From Blasia pusilla (lineage: Eukaryota > Marchantiophyta > Marchantiopsida > Blasiales): DNA of 64,000 nucleotides. Below the pieces are notes generated by a model. It did not search any database. It was not told the DNA's origin and saw nothing but the letters and a program-made list of their open reading frames with translations. The DNA is taken from positions 3,968,001 through 4,032,000 of the forward strand of contig CM114275.1 in NCBI GenBank assembly GCA_050084515.1. Reading direction: 5' to 3'. This document shows positions 32,956 to 44,887 of this stretch, in pieces; position 1 is the first letter of the stretch; each line of letters begins with the position of its first letter. A program made the translations under genes and the position numbers.

Positions 32956-34350
32956 TTGATGCAGAACCTGCCCATGCTATTGTCACTTAAAGACTATCAC
33001 CAAGTAGATACTACCACAAGGCAGAATTTGTTGGTGCAAGCTTTATTAACTTATGAACTCAGAGCTACACTACTAGCCATTCGAAACCATTCCCAGACTT
33101 TTGTAGAGGCAAGACCTTCTTTGAACCATAGAGAACCTAGTAGAGATGGAGATTCTTTTCTCAAAGAGCTTTGATAATGAAACAAGGATAGATGTTGGTC
33201 TCTTTTCAAATGAGAGTGAGTGGGATGTAAATGACATGGAATTCGACATACTTGATGAATCGTCACATCTAGAAAAATTTGAGGAACCTAAAGTAGGCTT
33301 TGACAGTTTGACCTCATGGATCTTTATATGTGCATGCTTCCCACTACGTATCTCAATCCAAGAGAAGAAATCCTTAAGAGTTCGGACTTTGTAGAAAACT
33401 ACTTCAATGACATGCCCCCTAACTGCTTCCGTAAGATGACTCACATGACCATGGAGTCCTTTTCTTGCTTGGTTCACTTGATAGAGGACCACCCTATCTT
33501 CATTTCCCCTTTAGATAGGGAACAAGTCCCTATTCCGATCCAGTTGGCAATAACTTTAGATGGACTTGGACAAAATGGAAATGAAGTTTCTTATGCACAT
33601 TCATTGTTATTATGGGGAGTGTCTCAAGGGTATACTAGGTAGCATGACCACATTGGAGGAAAGGTTAGCAAATCAAGTGCAATGGCTAGATCAAGTTGAG
33701 CATGAGCGCATCTCCTCGAATTTTCCATTAAAGGTTTTCATCTATGTGTGGGCTCATAGATGGGACCTTGGAGTCCCTAAGCGAACAACCAAAGTACAGT
33801 GGCAAGACTTCTTATGATCGTGAGTCGCGGTACTCAATAAATGCTCAAGTTGTGTGCAATGGCAAGAGGAGAATCATCTTCATTTTCACTAGTGAGTCTT
33901 CATAGTCCCTGAGACTTTCCTCAGATATTTTCCCCTTTGAATCAGCATAAGTATTAACCCTTATCATGACTTTCAGACTTGCAGGTATGTCAGGGTCAAT
34001 GCCATGACTTTACTTGCTTAAAGTGTTCACCGTTGTGGGCTTTGATGGAAAGTCGGTCGGTCTTTGGACAAGATCAGTATTTACTTAGTGATTCTTGTTA
34101 TTCACCACTTTCTTACCTTATTTCCAACTTACAAGCGCTCTTGAGAGAAAGATGTTGAAGACTTTAATATGTGCTTGGCACATACACGTGTCGTCAATGA
34201 GCATTGCTTTGGAGTGTTGAAGTTCAGGTGGCATTTGCTGCAAGAACTCCACACTCAATTGAAATGCAATGCTAATAACATCCACTTGGTAAGGTGGATC
34301 ACATGTTGTGCTTTATTCCACAATTGTGTTTTGAACCAATGTGATTTCTA
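32956..34350 (+). pseudogene. PIF/Harbinger-type transposase relic
   Basis: 33316-33642 reads FVENYFNDMPPNCFRKMTHM, FSCLVHLIEDHPIF and VPIPIQLAITLDGLGQNGNE then WGVSQGYTR, the N-terminal region of HARBI1-like nucleases. At about 33805-33890 SYDRESRYSINAQVVCNGKR and IIFIFTS fit the central DDE region. About 34065-34110 gives DQYLLSDSCY, containing the second catalytic Asp zone. 34169-34351 gives LAHTRVVNEHCFGVLKFRW and an ALFHNCVL end, the conserved C-terminus. Frames change several times and the first Asp block (around 33720-33780, FPLKVF...) is eroded. These enzymes cut and paste DNA with TWA target preference. Terminal inverted repeats were not found. Confidence 0.8.
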
Positions 34351-37334
34351 GACTGAAGAAGATGGGCCCATTGTATTGGACAACCCAAATGAGGTTGCCT
34401 TGACAAGGGGGCCAAACCCCATCATCGACAATAATTTGAGGCCCATGGGACTTAGTCATAGATTGTAGGTTCGAGAGGCTTGTTTAAAATTCAACCGAAA
34501 ACTTTGTAGGGCGGGGAGTTGACGTAGCAAAATGTGGAGTCTTGTTCTTAGTTTAGATGAGTTTGAGCATAATTTGACTCAAGATTAGGAGAGCAAGTGA
34601 TCACTATGGACACCATGGCTACCGTATATTGCCATCCATGATTAGGATTTGCTTATAGAAGGGTTTGAGCATGTAATATATGCCTCTATTCTGGAACTAA
34701 AAATGTGACACCCATTGCATCTTTATCTTGGGTTTACATTGATTTCTCATCTACGAGCTCATCTATTCAACTACTTTGAAAGCTTAGACCTCTAATAATT
34801 AGGTTTTTGCTCAACAACCAACTCTGAGGAACTCAAATTTTTTGTTGTAGTTCTGGAGAATTTGAGCATGTATCCCATATGTCTTGCCTTTGAGTGAAAC
34901 ATGGATGTATGCAGAAACAACTTACAATGTTTTTGGCTTCTGGGAAGATTATGAGTTTTGCACATAGCACAAGCTTTGATTTCAAACCTGATTTTACTCT
35001 AAATGGATCAAAGACTCAAGAGATAGTAGGTGTAATTTTACTACATCTACATATCTAACCTCGGTGGCTGCCAAATGAAAGGTGGATGGTAAGTTTGATC
35101 TAGCAATACTTTCAGTCATCTCTTTACGACATCTTGATGATAGTCAAGAACTAAGTTTTTGAGCAGCAAGTAATATGAATAAGCTTTAGTTCACTTCTTG
35201 GAAATGCTTAGTGGCTTAGTGACTGCATGTAGATTCCATCAATGGAACAAGCTGTTGAAATGTTGCATGTGTTGGAGAGAGAAGAAATGGAAACAAGCAC
35301 GCTGACTAGAACTACGACTAGCAAGAAAGTAAAAAATTTAGATAAGGAGAATGAGGGCTTGAATAAATGTAGTCACGGTATAATGCAATTATGCAAGGTG
35401 GTGTCTCCATGGTTATTGGTTAATCGGTGGCCTGTTCTTGAGGAGTATCTAGAGATACCGATGTTGAAGATGACAAATAATGTAATCCAAGGGCAGCAAG
35501 GGCAAGAGGGTGAACCTTAGCTCGATGTCCAAATATTGCATCCATTTGATAGAAGAATGGAGATGATTGATCCAATTTATTCTCTAGTGTCAATCAAGAA
35601 ATAATATCACTATTTATCAAGCCACTTCCAATAGTTGTTTGGAGGTCTTTGGCCTTCTTGTATGCCTGGACATACCTATCAATTTTCTTTAGCAAGACAA
35701 TCCCAATAATAGGTGGGAAGACATTCTTTTTTTTAGATAGAGAGCCATAACTCCAAATATGATGGCTTTGGATTGCACTATCCCTCTAATTTTAGTCCTC
35801 CCCCCAACACCATACAATGGAAAAACGTTCTCAAGTTCTTCAAAATATTCCAAAATATTCTCATAATCAATGTACTACATACAAAATCTCTTGGTCTGAA
35901 AGATTTTCACTACAAGTGATCCTTGCATCTTGCTTGTTGTCTTGTTGTTTGCATGTTGGAAAGCCATAATATGATGAGCAGTACTACTCTCCTTGGATGT
36001 GATTTCAACTTTAGGAGAACTCTCCCCTGCTCCTATACCCTCTCCAATCCAACATGCTCTTTAATAATGGCTATATGTGGAAACTTTCGAGCAAGAAAAC
36101 CAATATGAAAATTGGAAATTGTTTGGATAGGTTGTTGAAGAAATGTGAAGATATAGTACAATGCAGAGCAAGTTGCAAATTTGAATATCCGATCGATAGA
36201 ACTGAGGCCGAACATCTTCCTATTGACTTGGTCGGTAGATTTCGATTCTTATATTCCTACAAGTGGTCCAAGAAATCACTTATTTGCTGCAGGCCTTGAA
36301 ATTTTTCCTTGTGCATCTTACTAGGTAGGATGGCTTTGAGGAAACAATGCAAGCATTGCCTAAAAAAAGAGCTCTACCCGTGAACATAGCAATTGCTACT
36401 ACCAATTGGAATCAGAGACACACTACTCAATTGAAACAAAAAGTGAAGAGGACATGTACAAGGTGGTCAAAAATCTTACCACGAAGGGAGCATCAAATAT
36501 TGCAAATTGTTTCATCATTCTCCATGTTTGTACAACCTACTAATGTACAAATTCTGCCTCGTTGAAGGGAGTGAATCTCTGTAATTGGAACATGTAGTGG
36601 AGGAAAGTAATTGTTGTGCACTATGGGCATGCAAATGTTGTAACAACCTACCTAACAGACCACTCCCGCTTTTCTCACCATCCTCTCATCCCGCCAAAGC
36701 ATAAATTGTAGAACAACCTCCGTTAATGATAAAAAAGAAAACCTCTTCTCCTCTCTACTACGTGCAGGTTTTTCAATGCTCTAACAATTTCCAATGTGCA
36801 AAGGATCCGACTGCACCCAATAACGATCGTGGAACATACTTTCTCCAATATTCTTCCTATTTTCAAACTTGGAGTGGCATGGCGTGAGTGCACGTCTTGT
36901 GAGTGCTTATGATGAGACGTTGCCCATCATTTTTCACTACGTTGCATAAGTGGAGAGGCCATAAAGAATATCTATGACAGCTTATAATGTGACTCTGTGA
37001 GATACCCCAAGATGTAAAAACCATCCGTCTTGGTTTTACAGATGCAAGGGGAGAGGACGTCCTACACCTTACGACATACTCTCTGAGATGCCCTATTCAT
37101 ACCGAACATAGGGATTGACTTAAAGTTTTTACTACAAATGATTTAGTTTATGAGTATCACAATGATCGCATGAATAGCCAAACATATAAGTTTTGTACTT
37201 GATGCATGCATGACTTGCACAAGCACTATAGATCAAGAGCCCAATAACAATTGGTATGAAAGTGTTAGAGTGAGAAGTATGCAATCATGGACAGAAACAT
37301 ACTTATATGTCTATAGGACGGACATGCCTAATGC

Positions 37335-37416
37335 ACTTATATGTCCGTAGGCCCGGGTACAGAACGCGGGAACCCAAGCCCGCACAGACATGTTTGTCGT
37401 AAAAACGGACATAAGT
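37335..37416. repeat. Imperfect inverted repeat
   Basis: ACTTATATGTCCGT (37335-37348) faces ACGGACATAAGT (37405-37416); the left arm has two extra bases. The loop holds CCCGGGTACAGAACGCGGGA. Similar words (GTCCG, CCCGCACAAAC, GTAAAAAC) occur at 42900-42980, hinting at a dispersed small element. Confidence 0.55.
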
Positions 37417-38517
37417 ATGTGGACACAAACTTTTTCTGTGTGCAACCTTGGAAGCATGGGATTGAAATTTTAGAAGAGAATTGGCTTCTCGGAGAAAGGA
37501 ACCCACTTGAAGAGGAAGTGCTTAAGATTACAATCATTCAACAACACACATAAAGGGAAGTTGGATTTATTGATGACTTAGAACATAGTGATTTTGACGA
37601 TGATAAGCCTTCTCCACACAAAGATTTTGAATTTAGTGATTGGAAGTTGGCATTGAGAATCAACGGGCATGGCCATCTTATTTGAATTCTGATTAGTGAC
37701 CACCTCTAGGAAGGAAGTAAGAATTAATAGATAAGATCCCTAAATAAATGGGGGAAAGTAAGTTATTGTTCCCCTTTTCAATCTCATCTCTCAATCAAGA
37801 AAACAGATTTTAGTTTTTTTTACAAGAACATAGTTTAAATTTTCCTCCCAAAGAAGCTTGAAAATTAAAAATTATGTGGGAAGTAATATCAAGAATTGAT
37901 TTATTCTTTTGAAGAATAATTCTTCTATCACCATTCTTGTATTGTCTTTTATTCTACTTAACTTTTCATCCAAACTAAAACTGAAAAGTAAACTTTGTTT
38001 TTTAAACAAATAATTACAAAATTTAACTAATAAAATATGAACAGAAGGGAGACTTAAGAACATTTTAAATAAATTTTTTGCACATAAATTTTAAGATTAA
38101 TATTTTCTTTTGTATTTAACTTCATGGTTGCACAAAAATGGACAAGTTCATTCCTAAAATAAATATGGATGGATAAGTTTGGACATTGCCTGCATATATG
38201 GATTGCAAGAGATGGGTCCCATACTTATTGCTCATGGTGGGAGGTAGGACAGGGATGGGGGGCAAGAGGGAGAAACAATAAAAGAGGGAGATGGGCCCTA
38301 CATGAACAAGTCCATAGGAATCCGCATGCGCAAACTTTGTTTATATGTAACCTTGCTTAGCTTACTTTAAGAATATTAGAAAAAAAAGAAGGAGAATTAA
38401 AAGAATTTCTTGAATTACTTAGGTCCTTATGTTTTAAAAAACTTGGATTTTTTTTAAAGAGATACTATTTTATCATAATTGGTGATTTCTTTCATGTGTA
38501 AGGATGTTCAAGAATGG

Positions 38518-39085
38518 TAGGCAAGGGTTGGTATGAGAAAATTTTAATTTTCCCAATTTTCAAGGATTTATCTTCTCTTATTTTTTCATAAATTAATTTT
38601 ATAAAAAATTATTTTTAAGCTATGAGTTTTAAAATATTTAACAAATATTACTTTTTTTTAACTTGCCCCAAGTTATTGTATATATTTTCAAATAAGAAGG
38701 GAAAAATATTTCTCAACATTGTTCTGGGCGTTGACATAAGGAAACTTTAAATCGGTCTTAAGAAATGTGGACCAAATATTTCCATATCCAAAGCTCGTAC
38801 AACTCTTCGTTTATTTCAAACTCAAAAAATGGTCAATATTACCCATACTTAAGGATACCAAAATTTATGATTGTGACGCAAAATAGAAAGTGAACTAAAA
38901 ATATGCTAGTGTGGAGGAATGTATAAAGTTTTGATGATAGATTTATTGTTATTTTTTGGGAGTGACTTGGTTTTTGATATAGAAATAATATAAATCTTCA
39001 TTTGCCTTGAGAATTTCAGGCAAGGGTTGGGTTTAGAAATTTTAGAATTATCCCAAATTATTATTATTTAATTTTCTCTTCTTTC
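38518..39085. repeat. Diverged direct repeat pair about 500 bp apart
   Basis: GGCAAGGGTTGGTATGAGAA (from 38519) followed by ATTTTCCCAATTTTCAAGG and ATCTTCTCTT recurs from about 39018 as GGCAAGGGTTGGGTTTAGAA, TTATCCCAAATTATT and TTTTCTCTTC. Similarity extends over about 65 bp. Both copies lie in AT-rich DNA. Confidence 0.5.
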
Positions 39086-40301
39086 AAAGCAAGAAATGGA
39101 TAAAAATATTGGAATATAAGGGCAGGAAAAGTTATAAAGAGGGAAAACATTAAGTAGAGAGTCATTTTGTTTTTATTTATTTATTTTCCTTTTTGGAGTT
39201 GCATTTTTTCATTATAACTTTTTTTCTTTATTCCTAATTCTTGTTTCTATAATTCATTTAGAGCATCTCTACATGAGATAATGCAAAAAATAGTGAGGTG
39301 TATTAAATCAAAAAAATTTACACAAAAGAGAGATAACTAAACTCGTCCAAAAAGTTGAGAATCTACAAAACATCTACACTATGAGAACTTTCTTTGATTT
39401 CGCTCCTTCCTACATTTGAAGAATGAATACTACTTGCCAGTACTTGGGTTGTCACATGACACTAATGCTATCCTATCTACATTCTAATGTTCACATTTAG
39501 ATAATGCACCCCTTAAATCAGGTTTTTTTTTGCTCATTGACTCAATGCATATGGTAGATATTCTATCTCAGAATTTTGAGGTGGATACAATATAGAACTA
39601 CAAGTACCCAATCTATTTTTTCATGCGTAGTCCACGAGTCCTACATCTACCTATGTGATAAATTTCCTTCCATTTGCATGTAGTTGTGTATAGACTGCTC
39701 GAAGATAGGTCAAATATGAATGAATATCAAAGGATCCTTCCACCATTTGGGAGCAAGAGAGCCAAGTTTCTTCTATTCATCAATGAGGCGTAAGATGTGA
39801 AATTTCTTGTGTGTCTCAACTCGAAGTCTCTCTACCTTTGGTAGTTGATCCGATAATGGAATTTTGTGTTATATATTCTCCAGTGCATTTGGATCCACAA
39901 TATTTCCTTCCACACCTCCAAATTAATTGCAACTTGAATCTTTCTCTATCTCTCAAAGTACTTATAGAATTTATCTAGCTGAGAATAGAAATTTTCAACC
40001 GCACTTCAAGGATCAAGATACATAGTGCCACGAGAAATGAAGATAAACATTATAATAACACATGCTATGAATAGCATATTGAACCAGTCCAATCAACTCA
40101 AGATATGAGATACATGTCTTCCACCTCGAATCTAGCAAGTTTTGAGACTCTAGAGTGATTGTCTTCTGATCGAATCCCAAATAGAAATCCATCTCTACTC
40201 AATCCACAATCAAATTGGCTTTACCCTTCAATGTGAAAAAAATTCAAACTTTCTACAAACATCAATCATGTTCATTATTATCCTCTCAAACTCCTTGACT
40301 C

Positions 40302-41350
40302 TCACAACCTTTCTAACATTTGTCGATTTCCATCCTTCACATGCTTGATGATTTTCTCGTATTTCAATTCAACTTTCAAGTTCATCGTAGCCCTTGCGAT
40401 CTTAAATTTGAGATAGTTTTCTTGTTTGAATCTTTGCTCCATCATCTCCTCATGAGATTTGTCGATGAGTTGTTTCAATTTTCCTTTTGATTTGACATCC
40501 GCAAAATCCTCAAAATGAGTTCCAAATATGGTCCAAAACAACACATCTTGCAAGGAGGATTTCTCTCGGACTTCGGACTTATACTAGTCATGGTTGGCTT
40601 GGAGATGGTTGCAATGAAAAACAATTTGGTTCAATGACGTTGTTGTGTCAGTGAAGAGAGATTGTCTTATCGAGGGTGAGCTTTGTACATTTGAGGAGGC
40701 AAAGGCAAGGAAGCTTCCTACACTATATGACTATTATGGTGGCCACATGGAGTTGGTGGTTGAGAAGATTTCGGATAATTTACCCTTGAAGGAAAAGAAA
40801 TTATTTCTCAACATAAGGATTCAAGCTAGTGTTAATGGATGTACGTGGAGGATATATATAAATGTTTCTTTGCGCTTCCTTGATCAAGGAATCTCATCCA
40901 ATGCCCTGAATGCATCACCTCGTGTAACCTATCCAAGTCCCAGTGACACTATACTCCAATCCACATTTAACCCTAAACACCCAAACAATAGCATATGTAT
41001 GAAGATTCTCCGCACTTCTACTTTCCTTCCTCGCTCTCTTCCAATTTTTATGCAACTAAGATTACATGTTCCCCTTATCATCCATGGATCACATAAATTC
41101 AAGGGGATGTTACATTTTGTGCCATCCCACGCCCTCTATCCCATCGAACTATGAAACAAATGGTTTTAGATTATCCACCATGTTCCACGAAATCTACTTC
41201 AATTCGCTGAATGATGTAAGATGGCCCATCACTAGTATAACAGATGATAGTTCCTCTACATCAGTGTCTGTACAGTCCTCATCGACCACTAGTGAAGAAC
41301 GTCTTGTTACATGTTCAACTCTTAGATTTGCAAGGATCTCCATGATGTAA
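40302..41350. other. Two unrecognised open frames, coding status uncertain
   Basis: 40302-40553 (minus) encodes a Lys/Glu-rich, helix-prone peptide of about 80 residues. 40645-41154 (plus) begins with a well-composed stretch (GELCTFEEAKARKLPTLYDY) that degrades into low-complexity sequence after about 70 codons. Neither shows a family motif I know. They could be fragments of a transposon-borne second protein. I give no function. Confidence 0.25.
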
Positions 41351-42639
41351 TTTGTGATTGGAGACTCTCATTGTTTTTAAGGACGTGTCTCCTCAACAAT
41401 GGTTCATGCCTCGACAAGAGGGTTATCCATTGTTGAAGGTTGGAATCCAAAGATACTATCTCGATCTCTTCCTCATATCTATTGGGAATATTCATAGGAT
41501 CTATCCCTTAATATCGACTAGAATGTAGATGCATTTGATAATGCTTATTTTCTACAAATATTCCAAAACCAATCTATTAAATTTGTGAATGATAATCTAT
41601 CAAGATTCAAAAGATTGAATAATATTTGAGATTCAATTTAATAAAGTGTGTATAGTTTTTCTTGATTCTTCTTATCTTTGGATACAAGACTCTTTTCCAT
41701 CTGACAAGATACTATCATTGTAGATTAGAGGTATGGCAAGATAATATCGAGGCACTGGAAACTCTCTTATGATATACCTCTTACTACTTTCGAGCCCATG
41801 CTCTACATGGGATTAAGTCCCAAAAAAAAGAGAATTCTTTCACGTACGTCCACTACATTCCATGATAGTAAAAAGCTATTATGTTTCTTTTTTCCTCATG
41901 CATTTACTCACACGTGCATATATTAGTTCCTCTCCTTGGTAGCGACTCACAAAAGTAAGTGACTTCTTAGTACAGATTTCCATATCCACCGCTTTGGGAA
42001 GAATGGATATAATCCATTCTATTGCAAACTAGTATGCATCTAACCAATGCATGGAGGCTAATGACGGGTAATTTGAATTATATTGACCAATCCCAAATTG
42101 ACCTCCCCCACCTCCCCAAGTTCACCTCAAAGTAGCCTCAAGATACATCTCAAGACCTATGGGCTACAAAGGCAGTTGCATGATTCCTCACCCTCAAGAG
42201 GAGAGGAGTTTGAAAATCGAAAAGATAATCTACATTATTATTGGAGAGTGCCTTATTGATTTGCAAACACCTCTTTGTTTGACACGTTGCAACACAACAG
42301 AAAAAAGTGTTTCACATACTATGGACAACAAATTTTTTTGGGAATTTGTGTGCATTATTATTACTCCCTTCGCGGACTATACACTAGCAAAATCTCTTCA
42401 AACACTTTTTAATCTCCGCGGCCATCTTACCAATCTTCAATATAAACATATCCCTCCTCTTCTAATCCGTTCCACGTCGGAAAGCGAGGAAAATCTTCGA
42501 CAACGGGCAATTTAACCGTGATGCTTACGACGAATCACAACGACGCCTCCTCCCTGCATTCGTTTCGCACCATTTGTAGCAAGATCCTCCCCATCATTCG
42601 TTTTGCACGACCACGAACTAAAAAAATATATAAACATAG

Positions 42640-43130
42640 ACGATGGAAAATCCATACGAAAAACAAAAGAAGGGGACCCAAAGAGTCATGACTATGGAAT
42701 GGAATGAAAGCGCCCGCGTAGCTATCCCGAACGGCGAAGGTGCCCGTCCGCAATCAAGGCCGGGCATCCGCAAATGGCGCGGACCACTTACAAACGAGTT
42801 TACAAGCGGCGACCATCTCCGCATTCCGTTCCGCAAATGGCGAGAGGACGTGCGTTCGTGGGAGAAGAACCTGTGGCATTCTCATGTGCACGTCCCCCAC
42901 AAACCTGTCCGTAAAAGCAGATGTCCGCACAAACCCGTGCTTTTACGCAGTAAAAACATGCGTTTGCGGGCATTCCAGAAGGACTTCCGATCTCCCGCTC
43001 AGTCAAAGTGGCCCCCCAGTTCCCACGTGTCCTCTCCTGTTTCGATTTTCGCGCACAACCGGAGGAAAAAAGAAACGGAAGACTTGTTGATCTCAACCCT
43101 TTCTCCAAAATCTTTTAATGGATTTTAAGT
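42640..43130. other. GC-rich patch with internal short repeats
   Basis: CCGCAAATGGCG occurs twice (about 42769 and 42832), and GTAAAAGCA/TGCTTTTAC (about 42913-42952) form a 9-bp inverted repeat. Several frames are open only because of the composition. It may be a small non-autonomous element; the boundaries are unclear. Confidence 0.4.
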
Positions 43131-43227
43131 TGTCGATGCTCGCTTGGCTTATGATATATCCTACTTTCATTTCAAATGTGAGGAATAGAAGGGAAGAAAC
43201 TATGCTTACAACTCCTGGGTAAGTGGT

Positions 43228-43560
43228 TTTGGCCAGCTTTAAGGCCTTCTTACTAAAACTTGGAGCTTTTGGAAATGGCCTTACGTGATGAATAAAAGGG
43301 AAGACACGCGTGATGAGAACTCCAAGGTCATTTTGCTATTTTCCGCTAGCTTAAAGGCCTTCCTACTAAAAGGTGGAGCGTTTGGCTATGACGTTATGTG
43401 ATGAATAAAAGGGAAGATACTCGTGATGAGAACTCCAATGTCATTTTGCTATTTTCCGCTAACTTAAAGGCCTTCCCACTAGAAGTCGGAGCGTTTGGCA
43501 ATGACGTGATGTGATGAATGAAAGGGAAAAATACTCGTGATGACAACTCCATGGTATTGT
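43228..43560 (+). repeat. 113-bp tandem repeat, three units
   Basis: AAGGCCTTC starts at 43241, 43354 and 43467, an exact 113-bp period twice. Units share GGAGCGTTTGGC, GATGAATAAAAGGGAAGA, CTCGTGATGAGAACTCCA and CATTTTGCTATTTTCCGCTA. Units 2 and 3 are closer to each other than to unit 1. The block has no coding frame. Confidence 0.92.
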
Positions 43561-44404
43561 TAATTTGCTAAGGAGCTACTTCATGAGATCCTTTGATAGT
43601 GCATACATACTCTCACCCTCTCCAATATCGCAAAGAAATCCAACCACAAACCCATATGGACAACCCATGATGAAGAAGAAAACTACACGAGAACGAGGTA
43701 CTCATAGAGCCTCCAAGTTGATCCACCTAATAAGTTTAATATGATGATCAAATTCTTCAAGTGTGTGTTACGTGTAGTAAATGATAAAGAAACATCGTGA
43801 CATGTGCTGTTGGCCAATAGAACATGGTCACAATCATTATAATATGCCTAAAAACCTTTCCACTAAATAAGTCCAAGCTTTCCATTTCAAAGCAAGCATG
43901 AACCAACTACTATTAAAACGAAGACATGCGTATTAGGACGATCTAATTGGGTTAGGGAGGGGTTCCGGACAACATCAATCAACTACAATTAGGAGTCACA
44001 ACAAACGGTGATAATTTCAAATTTGGTTGGTTTAGGTAATTAAGAAAAGAAAGAAAAAGCCAAAGACGACTTCTTAATGGCTTCTTAGAGTTAGAACTTT
44101 CTTTCTTCTCCCCCTCAAAAAACGCTGATCGGATCTCCCTTTGCAGTTAGTTTTGTTTCTCTACTCAAGTTCCGATAGTCGGAGCTGCCAAAAAGGAAGC
44201 GACACATGTCAGCGAGAGGAGAGTGGCAACGAAACATGTCAGCTGAGAAGCACATATCGGGAAGCTTTCGATTCATGCGAATTTGGAACTCGAATGCCAC
44301 AGAGGAAAACGAATACTCTTCCGAAAATAAAAAATGAACAGGATGAAATCCGAGAGGTGCTCGCATCGCTCGTTCCGCGACGAGAATTTCGGAGCGGTGA
44401 TGAG

Positions 44405-44640
44405 AAAAGCTCATGCGAGCGGATAGCGAGGGAGGGAGAGAGAGGGAGAGGTCGGGCGATGGGGGGGGGGAAGGCGAGAGAGCAGAGCAAATGAAAAAGC
44501 GCGTGGGGTCCATGATGCGAGCGAGAGCGCGGCGGAATGCACGAGAGCGGGGGGGGGGGGAGATGGAGGGAGAGAGGGAGAGAGGGAACGAAGGAAGCGG
44601 AGCGCAGACATGGGGAGGCCGGAGGAGGAGCAGGAAACAG
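44405..44640 (+). promoter_or_regulatory. GAGA-rich tract upstream of EB1
   Basis: A purine-rich stretch with many GAGA/GGGAGAGAG units and two G-runs (about 44461-44471 and 44550-44560) ends about 250 bp before the EB1 ATG. GAGA tracts are common in plant 5' regions and are bound by BBR/BPC proteins. Long frames on both strands here are artefacts of this composition. No TATA box was recognised. Confidence 0.45.
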
Positions 44641-44887
44641 TGAGGACATGGGCGAAGAAAATGCACCTCAATGGATCTGATAGGACCTGACTTTCCATTT
44701 AGTCGGCCATGGATTGGATGCGTGTGCTGCCCTACTGCTGTAGGTAGGTACCCCAAAAGTCCATGTCTCTTCTCCTTCGCCATCACTACAACCCGGCCAT
44801 TTCATTCGAAGACTACCAAACGGACACGCTCCAGCTTCCCATCAGCAGGCACCTCCAGGGACTGATCGAGAATCTCGTGGGCATAGG

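Larger units (their letters stand above)
34360..40300. other. AT-rich intergenic DNA with scattered repeats
   Basis: No gene was recognised. A 92-codon charged frame at 35242-35520 and others at 36054-36565 show no known domain. 37330-37420 is a small GC-richer patch with an inverted repeat. 37800-39300 is strongly AT-rich with diverged direct repeats. Confidence 0.45.

Noticed and set aside
44115-44786. 223-codon minus-strand frame upstream of EB1
   Set aside because: Its Ser/Pro/Leu richness comes from the GAGA-rich tract; three overlapping frames are open for the same reason and no domain is visible.
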